Origin: an uncultured Corynebacterium sp.
Lineage (GTDB): Bacteria > Actinomycetota > Actinomycetes > Mycobacteriales > Mycobacteriaceae
Direction of reading: 5' to 3'
Assembly (NCBI GenBank): GCA_943914355.1
Contig: CALUBS010000008.1
Coordinates: 21,620 to 85,619 of the forward strand
DNA: 64,000 nucleotides
Each line of letters starts with the position of its first letter. The stretch's first letter is position 1. This document shows, one piece after another, positions 1 through 8,579 of this stretch. The notes below the pieces were generated by a model. It did no database searches. It was not told where the DNA came from and saw only the letters and a list, made by a program, of their open reading frames with translations. A program made the translations under genes and the position numbers.

Positions 1-508
1 ACCCAGAGTCATTGGCGCGGTCCTCTCCAGAGGAAGTGAAGCTCACCTTGAGGTCCTCGGCGGCAATCGATCCCAGTAGCTCCGCATTGCGCTGTGCATT
101 GCGCTTGCCGATGCCCCTGAGCTCTTCTCGTCCCACTTCCGTCAGGTTTCCATAACCGGCTTCTTGGCCAGGGCCACCGGATAGCTCTCGGTTTACCGCT
201 ATCATGGCCTCTACTTGCGGGATGAGCTTTGTACCGAGCTCGGTGAGCTGATCGCGTTGTTGGGCATACTCCAGCATCTGCTGCGCGAGGTCATCGTATT
301 TAAAGCTTGATAGCCCGCGGGATCCGTGGCGATCTACCGTTGAGGTGTAAATCTGGTGAAACCCACTGGGGGCTTCGGCGTAGCTTGATCCCTGTGGCTG
401 GTAATGCTGCTTGGTGGAGTAGTAGGTGGCGCCTTCGGAAGCTAGAGCTGGTGCGGGCGCGAGGGTACAGCTAAGGGCAGTGATGAGGGAGAGAGTGCGT
501 GTACGCAT
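1..508 (-). CDS. Secreted histidine acid phosphatase family protein (3' end cut by window)
   Basis: The visible 168 codons start at an ATG preceded by AAGGA. They encode a typical signal peptide (hydrophobic residues 7-23, likely cleavage after ALA at 21-23). A histidine-phosphatase branch-2 signature follows at residues 60-64 (RHGSR, with the nucleophilic His at 61), preceded by Thr-Val-Asp. A later YGNLTEVG stretch resembles the segment after the first domain in multiple inositol polyphosphate phosphatase-like enzymes. The family hydrolyses phosphomonoesters outside the membrane. The C-terminal HD/HAE proton-donor motif lies outside the window, so activity cannot be judged. It is transcribed on the same strand as the M23 peptidase upstream but is separated from it by a strong terminator, so it is probably its own unit. 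The substrate is unknown. Confidence 0.75.
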   Translation of the reverse strand, partial: MRTRTLSLITALSCTLAPAPALASEGATYYSTKQHYQPQGSSYAEAPSGFHQIYTSTVDRHGSRGLSSFKYDDLAQQMLEYAQQRDQLTELGTKLIPQVEAMIAVNRELSGGPGQEAGYGNLTEVGREELRGIGKRNAQRNAELLGSIAAEDLKVSFTSSGEDRANDSG

Positions 509-703
509 ATGAGTATTCCTTGCTGGAGAGCTGGATAAAAAGACAGCTGACAGCTTAAGGGCCGCATCTTGCAATCACATGGCATGTAGGTAAATTGCGG
601 GAATACTTTTCGGCTCTCGGCGGAGTGTGCGACGCGTCGGCGAATCGGGATTGAATTTTGCTGCTGCGAGCCAGCGGAGGTGGATGAGACAGTAGGTATA
701 GCA

Positions 704-734
704 AAAGCGCCGCAGAGGATATCTGCGGCGCTTT
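704..734 (-). terminator. Rho-independent-type hairpin after the M23 peptidase gene
   Basis: A perfect 13-bp inverted repeat (AAAGCGCCGCAGA at 704-716, its complement at 722-734) surrounds a 5-nt loop. Read on the minus strand the stem ends in a short run of T. It lies 22 bp downstream of the M23 stop codon and separates that gene from the phosphatase. Confidence 0.85.
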
Positions 735-755
735 AACAAGAAGGGAAGAAGGCTC

Positions 756-1511
756 TTAGAGCTGGATGCCTCGCTCGGCCAGCCATGCCTGTGGGTCAAC
801 GGCGTCACCGGAGTTCGGGTGAACCTCGAAGTGGAGGTGAGAACCGGTGGAGAAGCCCATGGAGCCCATGCCGGCGATCTTCTGGCCGGCACGCACGTGC
901 TCGCCCACGGCAACGTCGAGGGTCTGCATGTGGCCATAGACGGTCATGGTGCCGTCATCGTGGAGGATGCGGATCCACTGGCCGTAGCCGGAGGCAGGGC
1001 CGGAATCGATAACGGTGCCGTCCATGATGGAGAAGATGGGGGTTCCAATGGCGTTGGCGATGTCAACGCCGGCGTGGAACGAACCCCAGCGCGGCCCGAA
1101 GCCGGAGGTGAAGGCGCCTTCAGCGGGGCGGGCAATGGAGGGGGCGCGAGCGGCAAGGTCCTCGGCGGCGCGGTCAGCGGAAGCCTGGATGGACTTGCTC
1201 AGCTGGTCCACCAAGTTGGTGACCGGCTTTGCCTCAGCAACGTTGAGGATCTGCGGTGCAGCATCGGAGGAGCCTGCTGGGGCGTTGTTAACCTCGGAAG
1301 TATCAGCGGCAAGCTTGTAGTCAACAGACTGCGTCTTGGTGGTGGTAGTTGCAGTGTTGTCGGACTCAACGTTAGCGGCAGCTGCGCCGCCTACGCCGGC
1401 GGTGGATACGGCACCGGCTGCAACGGTCATGACAGCGATACGACCCCTGGTGGTCTGCGAGGTGACAATCTTGCGATGGCGGCCGGCGCCACGCTGAACT
1501 TTGCTTCGCAT
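756..1511 (-). CDS. Secreted M23-family (LytM) peptidoglycan endopeptidase
   Basis: The 251-residue protein has a basic N-terminus and a hydrophobic segment at 26-45 (signal peptide or anchor), then a linker and a LytM/M23 domain at about 128-251. Zinc and catalytic residues are visible: His146 and Asp150 (HAGVD), and the HLH motif at 225-227. The family cleaves cross-links or stem peptides of peptidoglycan during growth and division, as for corynebacterial MepA/MepB. The open frame extends upstream to 1625, but ATG 1511 is chosen because AAAGAAGA precedes it and the signal sequence begins there. Three GTAAC-type half-sites lie 61-87 bp upstream, suggesting MtrA control. The gene is monocistronic, with its own terminator at 704-734. 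Confidence 0.85.
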   Translation of the reverse strand: MRSKVQRGAGRHRKIVTSQTTRGRIAVMTVAAGAVSTAGVGGAAAANVESDNTATTTTKTQSVDYKLAADTSEVNNAPAGSSDAAPQILNVAEAKPVTNLVDQLSKSIQASADRAAEDLAARAPSIARPAEGAFTSGFGPRWGSFHAGVDIANAIGTPIFSIMDGTVIDSGPASGYGQWIRILHDDGTMTVYGHMQTLDVAVGEHVRAGQKIAGMGSMGFSTGSHLHFEVHPNSGDAVDPQAWLAERGIQL

Positions 1512-1961
1512 TAAATCTTCTTTCGTATCTTTCACAATCTTCAAAAAGAGCGTTACATCGTCTCTGGGGTAGTTACGAGATTGTGACCTTCTTGTTACCA
1601 ACGAGATGTAACAGTAGCGTCTCAAAAAGATAACAGCAAGCCAAAAGTTGATTTTTTCTCGGGCCGATCTGGAATAAGCCTACATGCAGGCAACTTCTGG
1701 AGAATTTTACGCATGGTGCGATATAGATCTCTTAAAGCCAAGCCCCCGCGGTAGCCCCGAGTCTGTAATAGTGCACCTTAGGTGCCGGTTGTGGAAGCGC
1801 CCCCGCATGAAATTACTGTGACCAGTGGGGGATAAGGGGGAAAACTTCATTCCTTATATATATATGTCTACAGTAGTTACTGAAGAAGTCCACGGTGATT
1901 TTGGAGGTGCCTCGTCGCGCCACCCCGCTACCGCGCGGAAAAGGTGGCAAAGTGGACGCCG
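1512..1961. other. 450-bp divergent intergenic region between M23 peptidase and perM
   Basis: Besides the triple repeat at 1572-1598, the region holds a small palindrome GCACCT-T-AGGTGC (1773-1785). It also has an AT-rich TTATATATATATG tract (1854-1866), about 95 bp before the perM start, that could supply a -10 element. I see no convincing gene or RNA in it. Confidence 0.4.
1572..1598 (-). promoter_or_regulatory. Triple direct repeat resembling an MtrA response-regulator box
   Basis: On the minus strand the pentamers GTAAC, GTCAC and GTAAC occur with starts exactly 11 bp apart, each separated by 6 nt (plus-strand copies at 1572-1576, 1583-1587 and 1594-1598). MtrA of corynebacteria and mycobacteria is reported to bind direct repeats of GTAAC/GTCACA and to control M23 peptidase genes. 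One-helical-turn spacing fits binding of tandem response-regulator dimers. The assignment to MtrA is inference; the repeat itself is directly visible. Confidence 0.55.
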
Positions 1962-3818
1962 ATGAACAAAAACACCAGCCCCCAATCTCGGTCAACGCCC
2001 CGCCCGCGTAGCCAGGCGCGGGGCCGGACAGTGCAGACAGAGCGCGCCCCTCGTGCACCCCACGCCACCGCGACGCAGAAGCCACATAATTCTGCAGAAC
2101 GCGTCGCCCGCAAAGCCGGGTCGAAGGCGAAGGCCCGTCGCACGCCGGCTCCGCTGACGAAGGCCGGGCGCATTCGCCAATTATTCATGTCGGCGGCGCT
2201 GCCGAATATTATTGTCGTCCTTATTATTGTGGCGCTCGCTTTCGGTGCGCTCTTGCTTTTCGGCTCACCGCTCGCGTGGTTGCCCACCATTGTGGCGGAA
2301 GCCTGGATGGTCTTTAACCTCGCGCCGGTATCCGCGGCCGGGGTGGACCTGTCGTTCCTCCCAGCCTTGCCCGCCCTCATCCTCGCCACGGTGGTGGCGG
2401 TGCGCGTGCGCGCCGCGGTGAAACACAAAGTCAGCGTGAAGGACCTGGCGATACTTGTCGCTTGCGTGGTGGGCGTTCCCGTGGTGTTGACCTGCATTGC
2501 TTGGGTGATGTTGTGGGATGCCGGCAAGGTCTTCGATGTGTCCCCGCCCAACCTTGCTGCCGCGCTGGCCCGGGTTATCGTCGTGCACTTGGCCGCGATG
2601 GCGGCTGGCATGGGCGCCCGCCTGTGGCGTGCCTTGGCCAAGCGTTATGACGCCCCGCCGCTGCTTGTCGATGCCGCCCTTATCGCCCTGCGCTACCTTG
2701 CCTACCTCGCCATTGGTGCGGCGGTAGTCTTCGTGCTCGTTTTCATCGTCAACTTCTCGCGCCAAGGGGAGATGATGGATGAATATCCGTCCATCTCTGG
2801 GCTGGGCATTTTCACCCTTATTTTGTTGAGCCTGCTGTATATCCCCAATGCCATCGTCAGTACCGGGGCAGTGCTGGTGGGCTCGGAGTTTTCGGCAGGG
2901 GAGGCACAGGTAAGCCTCTTTAGTACACACCTTGTTCCGCTGCCACCGCTACCGATTACTGGTGGCATCCCGGCTTCCTCGCCGGGGTGGGCGGTTGTGT
3001 TCATGGTGGTTCCCCTCATCGCCGCGACGCTGTCCTTGTATAAGAAGCGCCCATCCTTCCAGAAGGCGCTCGCAGCCACAGTGGCTACCGCGGTCATCAT
3101 GTTCTTCGCGTGCTACCTCGTCAGCGGCACGCTGGGCTACTACGGCCACACTGGCCCGCACCTGTGGACCGCTGCCGGCCTCGCCGCGCTGTGGATCGCC
3201 CTGGTGGGCTTGGCCGTCGCGGCGGCCTTTGCGCTCATGAACTGGCGCGACGCCCGCGCAGCCGAGGTGGAGTCTTCGGCGGCGGAGTCCGCCGAAGAGG
3301 ATTCAGAAGACGCTGCAGAGTCTGCAGAAGATACCGCTTCCGAGAACACCGCTGATGCAGAGCAGCCTGATGCAGACAAGGCCGAGGCCGATGAGGCTGA
3401 TGGCGACGATGCTGATGCCGATGTGGGCGAGAGCGACACGGACAAGGACGAGGACGAATCGGAATCGAGTGACGGTGAGGACTCCGAGTCAGCGGCGAAT
3501 GACGCGGACGACGCAGCCGACTACGATGACGCTGCCGCAGAATCCACGGACACCGCAGACACCGCCGAGGACGAGGTCATCGAAGGGGAGGTCGTCGAAG
3601 ACGGCGACGACGGCGCTGATGCGGAGGACGCCGCGGGCGATGGTGGGAAAGAGGGGGCATCGGAAAGCAGCGAGCACGAAGCAGCTGAAGACCCCGAGAT
3701 CCTGGAAGGTGAGATCGTGGAAGAGGACGCAGACGAGCACGGCGCTGGTGCGGTAGAAGGCGGCGAAGCACCCCAATCGGAAGCGGCAGATTCTACTGAA
3801 AGCGGGAAGAGGGACTAG
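1962..3818 (+). CDS. perM: PerM-like (DUF6350) polytopic membrane protein with acidic C-terminal tail
   Basis: A basic, Arg/Ala/Pro-rich N-terminus of about 70 residues is followed by a hydrophobic core of about eight membrane segments (nt 2190-3240). A nearly 190-residue cytoplasmic tail then consists almost wholly of Asp, Glu, Ala and Ser. The position immediately upstream of purN-purH matches Rv0955 (PerM) in mycobacteria, a membrane protein linked to the divisome and chronic-phase persistence. I rely on topology and synteny more than on sequence motifs. The tail carries two copies of an EGE(V/I)VE peptide (3576-3599 and 3699-3722) also found in the GlpR-like protein at 21.3 kb. A GTG at 1944 is an alternative start; neither start has a strong ribosome-binding site. 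The stop lies 10 bp before purN. Confidence 0.7.
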   Translation: MNKNTSPQSRSTPRPRSQARGRTVQTERAPRAPHATATQKPHNSAERVARKAGSKAKARRTPAPLTKAGRIRQLFMSAALPNIIVVLIIVALAFGALLLFGSPLAWLPTIVAEAWMVFNLAPVSAAGVDLSFLPALPALILATVVAVRVRAAVKHKVSVKDLAILVACVVGVPVVLTCIAWVMLWDAGKVFDVSPPNLAAALARVIVVHLAAMAAGMGARLWRALAKRYDAPPLLVDAALIALRYLAYLAIGAAVVFVLVFIVNFSRQGEMMDEYPSISGLGIFTLILLSLLYIPNAIVSTGAVLVGSEFSAGEAQVSLFSTHLVPLPPLPITGGIPASSPGWAVVFMVVPLIAATLSLYKKRPSFQKALAATVATAVIMFFACYLVSGTLGYYGHTGPHLWTAAGLAALWIALVGLAVAAAFALMNWRDARAAEVESSAAESAEEDSEDAAESAEDTASENTADAEQPDADKAEADEADGDDADADVGESDTDKDEDESESSDGEDSESAANDADDAADYDDAAAESTDTADTAEDEVIEGEVVEDGDDGADAEDAAGDGGKEGASESSEHEAAEDPEILEGEIVEEDADEHGAGAVEGGEAPQSEAADSTESGKRD

Positions 3819-3828
3819 GCTATAGCGC

Positions 3829-4449
3829 GTGACTTCACCGATGCCACCACGCGCTACTGATGCTACTGACCGCCTACGAGTTGTCGTGCTTGTTTCTGGG
3901 ACGGGCTCGCTTTTGCAAGCCATCTTGGATGCCCAAGATGAGCACTACCGTGTGGTGAAGGTGGTAGCGGATAAGCCGTGTCGAGGTATTGACCGCGCCC
4001 GAGAACGCGATATCGATACTGAGATCGTGGAAATGGGCGCCGACCGTGCCGAATGGAATACATGTCTGGCTGATGCAGTAGGTGCTGCGCAGCCAGACAT
4101 TGTTGTTTCTGCAGGTTTTATGAAGATTTTGGGGGAGGGCTTCCTCCGCCGCTTCGAAGGCCGCACCATCAATACCCACCCGGCGTTATTGCCTGCGTTT
4201 AAGGGCGCGCACGGGGTGCGCGATGCGTTGGAGTATGGCGTGAAGGTCACAGGCTCTACCGTCCATTTCGTGGACGCGGGCGTGGATACCGGTTCCATCA
4301 TTGCGCAGCGGCCGGTGGCCGTGCGGGCAGACGATGATGAGGCCAGCCTCCACGAACGCATTAAAAAGGTAGAGCGCGAACTCATCGTCGATGTGCTGCG
4401 CGCGGCGCAGCACATCGGCGAGGAACTTTTTATTCAACTCGCAGACTAA
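3829..4449 (+). CDS. purN: Phosphoribosylglycinamide formyltransferase PurN
   Basis: PurN transfers the formyl group of 10-formyl-THF to GAR in step 3 of de novo purine synthesis. The 206-residue length suits the family. The phosphate-binding SGTGSLLQ loop lies near residue 23. The catalytic Asn-His pair sits in INTHPALLPAFKGAHG (about 109-124) and the catalytic Asp in DAGVDTG (about 147). The start is GTG 3829 or possibly ATG 3841. It follows perM by 10 bp and is followed by purH after 27 bp, so the three genes probably form an operon. Confidence 0.95.
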   Translation: MTSPMPPRATDATDRLRVVVLVSGTGSLLQAILDAQDEHYRVVKVVADKPCRGIDRARERDIDTEIVEMGADRAEWNTCLADAVGAAQPDIVVSAGFMKILGEGFLRRFEGRTINTHPALLPAFKGAHGVRDALEYGVKVTGSTVHFVDAGVDTGSIIAQRPVAVRADDDEASLHERIKKVERELIVDVLRAAQHIGEELFIQLAD

Positions 4450-4476
4450 GACTTTTCGAAAGGCTTAATCCTCCTC

Positions 4477-6009
4477 ATGAGCGAAGACCGCAAGCAGGTA
4501 AAGCGCGCACTCATTAGCGTGTACGACAAGACAGGGCTGGAGGATCTGGCCCGCGCACTTGATAAGGCAGGCGTAGAGATTGTCTCTACCGGCTCCACCG
4601 CCAAGAAGATTGCAGACCTGGGAATCGAGGTCACCCCGGTTGAAAAGCTCACCCGCTTCCCCGAGTGCTTGGAAGGCCGCGTCAAGACGCTCCACCCGCG
4701 CGTGCACGCCGGGATCCTGGCCGATACTCGCAAGGAAGACCACCTGGCGCAGCTCAACGAGCTTGAGGTAGAGCCCTTCCAGCTCGTCGTGGTCAACCTG
4801 TACCCCTTCCAGGAAACCGTAGCCTCCGGCGCGGACTTCGATGGCTGCGTGGAGCAGATCGACATCGGTGGACCTTCCATGGTGCGCGCGGCGGCCAAGA
4901 ATCACCCGTCCGTTGCCGTGGTCGTGGATCCGGCGCGCTATGGCGAGGTAACCCAGGCCGTTGAAGAGGGGGGCTTTAGCCTTGACCAGCGCCGTGGTCT
5001 CGCCCGCGATGCCTTCCTTCACACCGCTAATTATGATGCGGTGGTCTCCGCGTGGTTCGTGGACCAGCTCAGCGACGGCGAGGAGACCACCTCGCTGCGC
5101 TACGGCGAGAACTCCCACCAGGCCGCCACCGTCACCCGGATTGGCACCAAGGGCTTGGCCAATGCCAAGCAGCTCAACGGCAAAGAGATGAGCTACAACA
5201 ACTACCAGGACGCCGATGCTGCCTGGCGCGCGGCCTGGGATCATGAGCGCCCCTGCGTGGCTATTATCAAGCACACCAACCCGTGCGGCATCGCCGTATC
5301 GGACGAGTCCATCGCTACGGCCCACCGAGCGGCGCATGCCTGCGACCCGATGTCCGCATTCGGCGGCGTCATCGCCGTCAACCGCGAGGTTAGCGAGGAG
5401 ATGGCCGAGCAGGTCAAGGGTATTTTTACCGAGGTCATCGTCGCACCCGCCTATGAGGAAAAGGCGCTGGAGATTCTGCAGTCCAAGAAAAACCTGCGCG
5501 TGCTTTTGGCCGAGCCAGAAGCACAGGGCGAGGAGCGCAAGTACATCTCCGGCGGCGTGCTGCGCCAAGAGCCGGATACCTACCAGGCCGAGGGCGATAA
5601 GCCCGAAAACTGGACCCTAGCAGCGGGCGAGGCCCTGAGCGACGAGGACTTGGCTCAGCTCGAATTCGCCTGGCGCACGGTGCGCGCGGTCAAGTCCAAT
5701 GCGATTCTGCTGGCCAAAGACAATGCGACCGTGGGCGTGGGCATGGGCCAGGTCAACCGCGTGGATTCCGCCAAGCTTGCGGTCGAGCGCGCCAATACGC
5801 TTGCCGATGCCACCAACCGCACCCAAGGCTCCTTCGCCGCCTCCGACGCCTTCTTCCCCTTTGCCGATGGTTTGCAGGTGCTTCTCGATGCCGGCGTGAA
5901 AGCCGTTGTTCAGCCCGGCGGCTCCATCCGCGATGAAGAAGTTATCGAGGCAGCTAAGGCCGCTGGTGTTACGATGTATCTCACTGGAACGCGCCACTTC
6001 GCTCACTAG
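4477..6009 (+). CDS. purH: Bifunctional AICAR formyltransferase / IMP cyclohydrolase PurH
   Basis: This enzyme catalyses the last two steps of IMP synthesis. The N-terminal MGS-like cyclohydrolase domain (about 1-195) contains STGSTAKKI and [12 protein letters not shown]. The C-terminal AICAR transformylase domain carries the catalytic Lys-His in IIKHTNPCG (about 264-272) and [14 protein letters not shown] (about 290-303). Its 510 residues are normal for the family. A GAAAGG motif precedes ATG 4477. It forms an operon with purN upstream. In C. glutamicum I recall citE lying between purH and amtR; here two lipoprotein genes occupy that position. Confidence 0.97.
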   Translation: MSEDRKQVKRALISVYDKTGLEDLARALDKAGVEIVSTGSTAKKIADLGIEVTPVEKLTRFPECLEGRVKTLHPRVHAGILADTRKEDHLAQLNELEVEPFQLVVVNLYPFQETVASGADFDGCVEQIDIGGPSMVRAAAKNHPSVAVVVDPARYGEVTQAVEEGGFSLDQRRGLARDAFLHTANYDAVVSAWFVDQLSDGEETTSLRYGENSHQAATVTRIGTKGLANAKQLNGKEMSYNNYQDADAAWRAAWDHERPCVAIIKHTNPCGIAVSDESIATAHRAAHACDPMSAFGGVIAVNREVSEEMAEQVKGIFTEVIVAPAYEEKALEILQSKKNLRVLLAEPEAQGEERKYISGGVLRQEPDTYQAEGDKPENWTLAAGEALSDEDLAQLEFAWRTVRAVKSNAILLAKDNATVGVGMGQVNRVDSAKLAVERANTLADATNRTQGSFAASDAFFPFADGLQVLLDAGVKAVVQPGGSIRDEEVIEAAKAAGVTMYLTGTRHFAH

Positions 6010-6087
6010 CGTTAGCGCCTGAACCCTAAGGATCCTGGCCATGCTCGCACCAACCCGCACCCACCGAGGCGTACTGCACCGAGGCGC

Positions 6088-7020
6088 ATGGCGTTTGGTG
6101 GCCTACTTTTGGCCGGGGCGCTGTGTCTTAGCGCGTGCGGGCAGGGCGAGCAGGAGACGGAGTCAGAGCCGGGCATCGCCAAGCAGACAACGTCGCGCTC
6201 TACGGAGAGCGCGACGGATACGGCGGATAGCCCTCGCGATGCCGCAGAGAAGGCCGAGGGTGCGCCAGCCGATGCCCAGTCAGATGCCGCGAACTCAGCC
6301 GGTGCCGACGGGGCGGCTGTGGCTGGTGACCTGCAGCGCGAGCTCGACCGCATCGCCGCCAACTACGGCAATGTAGGCATCGCGGTATCGGATGGCACCA
6401 CCACCGTTGCCGCCGGGCGCACCGCGCCCGAAACCGCCTGGTCCACCTCCAAGGTGCCGGTGCTCATCGCGGCCCATCGCGCAGGGCTCATCGGCCCCGA
6501 CGTGGTGACGTCTGCGATTACCTATTCCAATAATGAGGCGGCTCAATCCGCCTGGGACGCGCTGGGCGGCAGCGCACAAGCCGCCCAGGCCGCGCAACAA
6601 GTGCTTGCCGATGCCGGCGATGCCACCACCCAGGTACAAAGCCAGGTCACCCGCCCGGAATTTAGCGCCTTTGGACAAACGCAGTGGAGCGTGGGCGACC
6701 AGGCTGCGTTCATGGCAAAGCTGCGCTGCGTCAACGGTGCCGAGCCCATCCTCACCGCGATGTCTACGCCCGACCCCGCCCAAAGCTATGGCCTGCGCAA
6801 CCTAGAGGGGGCCGCCCTCAAAGGCGGCTGGGGCCCAGATACCGCCGGCGGCTATGATGTGCGGCAGATGGGTCTTGCCACCATCGGCGGCCGCGAGGTG
6901 GCGGTAGCACTCATCGCCTCGGCCCCGGATGGTCAGTACGCCTCCGCCCAACCATTACTTTCGGGCATGGCGCTTGATCTCTCCAAGGCCGACGTTGCTT
7001 GGCCCACCCCAGCTTGTTAG
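6088..7020 (+). CDS. Lipoprotein with class A beta-lactamase-like serine hydrolase fold
   Basis: A lipobox ends at Cys17 (LSAC), so the mature protein should be membrane-anchored on the outer face. After an acidic linker (about 20-80), three landmarks of penicillin-recognising serine hydrolases occur in order: STSK (Ser119/Lys122, the SxxK motif), SNN (147-149, the SxN motif) and KGGW (245-248, in place of KTG). The sequence therefore belongs to the beta-lactamase/transpeptidase superfamily. The KTG motif is altered, and whether it binds beta-lactams or cleaves a wall peptide is unknown. The start is uncertain: ATG 6088 has no ribosome-binding site and gives an n-region without Arg or Lys. 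The well-placed AAGGAT plus ATG at 6041 reads in another frame. Codons just upstream of 6088 encode several Arg. Confidence 0.7.
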   Translation: MAFGGLLLAGALCLSACGQGEQETESEPGIAKQTTSRSTESATDTADSPRDAAEKAEGAPADAQSDAANSAGADGAAVAGDLQRELDRIAANYGNVGIAVSDGTTTVAAGRTAPETAWSTSKVPVLIAAHRAGLIGPDVVTSAITYSNNEAAQSAWDALGGSAQAAQAAQQVLADAGDATTQVQSQVTRPEFSAFGQTQWSVGDQAAFMAKLRCVNGAEPILTAMSTPDPAQSYGLRNLEGAALKGGWGPDTAGGYDVRQMGLATIGGREVAVALIASAPDGQYASAQPLLSGMALDLSKADVAWPTPAC

Positions 7021-7052
7021 CTCCATCCCTGGCTTGTGAGAAAGGACTTATC

Positions 7053-7667
7053 ATGCCGCACTTTCATCTAACACCACGTTTGCGTTGGGGACTGCACCTC
7101 GGCGCGGTAGCGACCGCGGGCATCGTTTTGAGTGCATGCAGCAATGGCACGGATGAGGATCAACCCGACTTTTCCGGCGATGGCGGCATGACCACCGTCG
7201 AAAGCACGACGGATACTGCAGCAGAAGAATCCTCGTCGGCGACAAAGTCTCCGGAAACTCAAGAGAAAGAACCACCCGTGGTGACGGTGACCGAAACCGA
7301 ACAGGAGCAGGCACAGCCACCAAAAAACAATAACGGCGGCGGAAATGAACTCATCGACGGCTTGGGTGAATACGGCTGGACCGATGCCAATACTTATGCC
7401 AATTGCCACCGTTATGAACGCGTCGTCTTTGCCGGCAAAGGCCCAGACGGCAGGGCCATTATCTGTGAAAATCAGGGAAACGTCCTGACGTACCGCTCGA
7501 CCATCTTTGGTGGCGAATTTACTGGGTCAATCATTGGCCAAGACGGCGGCAATTACTACGTGGATGCCACACCATCGACCATCGTTGTAACCCCCAGCGG
7601 GATTAGCGTGCGCGAAGGCGGCGGACTGGCCGCCACCGCGGACTTTACTCAATCCTGGCGTCGTTAA
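7053..7667 (+). CDS. Putative lipoprotein of unknown function
   Basis: AAAGGA precedes ATG 7053, which opens a 204-residue protein. It has a basic N-terminus, a hydrophobic stretch and a lipobox ending in VLSAC. A Thr/Ser/Glu-rich linker and an Asn/Gly spacer follow, then a C-terminal domain of about 90 residues containing two Cys (about 130 and 150) that could form a disulphide. I recognise no family. It lies 32 bp after the serine-hydrolase lipoprotein on the same strand, so the two envelope lipoproteins are probably co-transcribed. Its stop codon lies inside the long stem at 7656-7693. Upstream in-frame codons to 6999 overlap the previous gene and are rejected as start. Confidence 0.6.
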   Translation: MPHFHLTPRLRWGLHLGAVATAGIVLSACSNGTDEDQPDFSGDGGMTTVESTTDTAAEESSSATKSPETQEKEPPVVTVTETEQEQAQPPKNNNGGGNELIDGLGEYGWTDANTYANCHRYERVVFAGKGPDGRAIICENQGNVLTYRSTIFGGEFTGSIIGQDGGNYYVDATPSTIVVTPSGISVREGGGLAATADFTQSWRR

Positions 7668-7752
7668 TCACTGGTAAGTGGTTAACGACGCCACAAGGAA
7701 ATGGTTAGCGTTAACCTCAGGGGAGAGGTTAACGCGCCATAACGAGGTTAAC
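7656..7752. terminator. Convergent terminator region with repeated GTTAAC units
   Basis: A 12-bp perfect stem (TGGCGTCGTTAA at 7656-7667, complement at 7682-7693) extends inward by CACT/AGTG pairing and includes the lipoprotein stop codon. A second perfect 9-bp stem follows (GTTAACCTC at 7710-7718, complement at 7725-7733), and a further GAGGTTAAC copy at 7744-7752 contains the amtR stop. The hairpins lack long T-runs but sit exactly between convergent genes, so a bidirectional transcription stop is the simplest reading. Confidence 0.55.
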
Positions 7753-8467
7753 GGGACTTTTTCTTATTGCGGTCCGCTGCTGCCGCCGCAGCCGCAGAAA
7801 TCGAGTCATTGCGGTTCTTCAGCAGCTCAAGTGTCATCGCTTCGGCGTCCTCAGGAACGGTGGCGCCGAGGACGGCAAGGGCGGCATCAGCAAGCATGGC
7901 GGCAGTCTCCGGAACCGACTGGGCCGCGGCATAGGGAGGCGTGCCATCATTGGGGCGCATCTCGATGACCGACAGCGCGATGTGGAAGGGCAACTCGATG
8001 CGCGGATCCGCATCGCCCACAATGGCAGCGGCGGTGGTGCGGAAGTGGTTCTGCAGCCGCTCGCGGGAGCTGTGATACTCCGAAAACTCCGGCGAATTGG
8101 CCACCGGCAACTGGTACAACCGGCCGACGTTCCAACCGCTGGTGAGCAACAGGCGCGATTCCGCGGCGACCAACGACCACAGGCGCTGCTCGGGCTCGGC
8201 ATCAGAATCCACCAGCTCATCGGCTAACTCCAGCGAGGGCTCAATGGTGGAATTTAGCAGCGCGAGGAAAATCTCCGTCTTGGAGGGAAAGTGGTAGTAC
8301 AGCGATGCCTGCCGGATGCCCACCGCGTCCGCGATCTGGTGGGTCGACGTCGTGGCAAAGCCCTGGGTGGTAAATAACTCTGAGGAGGCGTCCAAAATCT
8401 CTTCCCGGGCGCTATTGCCTCTGCGGCGGGGGCTATGTTTACGCGGCCTACCTACGTTTCCTGACAT
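7748..8467 (-). CDS. amtR: AmtR, TetR-family master regulator of nitrogen metabolism
   Basis: AmtR represses ammonium uptake and assimilation genes under nitrogen sufficiency, and is released by the adenylylated PII protein GlnK. The N-terminal helix-turn-helix (about 18-64) contains TTSTHQIADAVGIRQASLYY, which from memory is nearly identical to C. glutamicum AmtR. The ligand domain retains WNVGRLYQLP and ELPFHIALSVIEMR. The protein has 239 residues against about 222 in C. glutamicum; the extra length is a C-terminal Ala-run and Lys-rich tail. AAAGGAGG lies 10 nt before ATG 8467. A DUF294 gene lies upstream on the same strand, and the purine/lipoprotein block converges on it. Confidence 0.93.
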   Translation of the reverse strand: MSGNVGRPRKHSPRRRGNSAREEILDASSELFTTQGFATTSTHQIADAVGIRQASLYYHFPSKTEIFLALLNSTIEPSLELADELVDSDAEPEQRLWSLVAAESRLLLTSGWNVGRLYQLPVANSPEFSEYHSSRERLQNHFRTTAAAIVGDADPRIELPFHIALSVIEMRPNDGTPPYAAAQSVPETAAMLADAALAVLGATVPEDAEAMTLELLKNRNDSISAAAAAAADRNKKKSR

Positions 8468-8579
8468 GCGGCGGACGCCTCCTTTCTCTCAGCAGAAAAT
8501 GCTTTTACTCAACAACTCTACAGCCCTGCAGCCCGCCGGCGCGGACCGCATGCGTAGCCACAAAAACTTTGTGGCGATT

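Noticed and set aside
819-1514. 231-codon plus-strand open frame
   Set aside because: It is antisense to the M23 peptidase; Gly/Ala-rich shadow frame.
4465-5568. 367-codon minus-strand open frame
   Set aside because: It lies opposite purH, whose domains are intact; no family resemblance or start signal.
6041-6376. 111-codon frame starting at a good ribosome-binding site
   Set aside because: Arg/Ser/Pro-rich composition and no hydrophobic segment; the lipobox and SxxK motifs belong to the other frame. It is kept only as evidence of a start anomaly.
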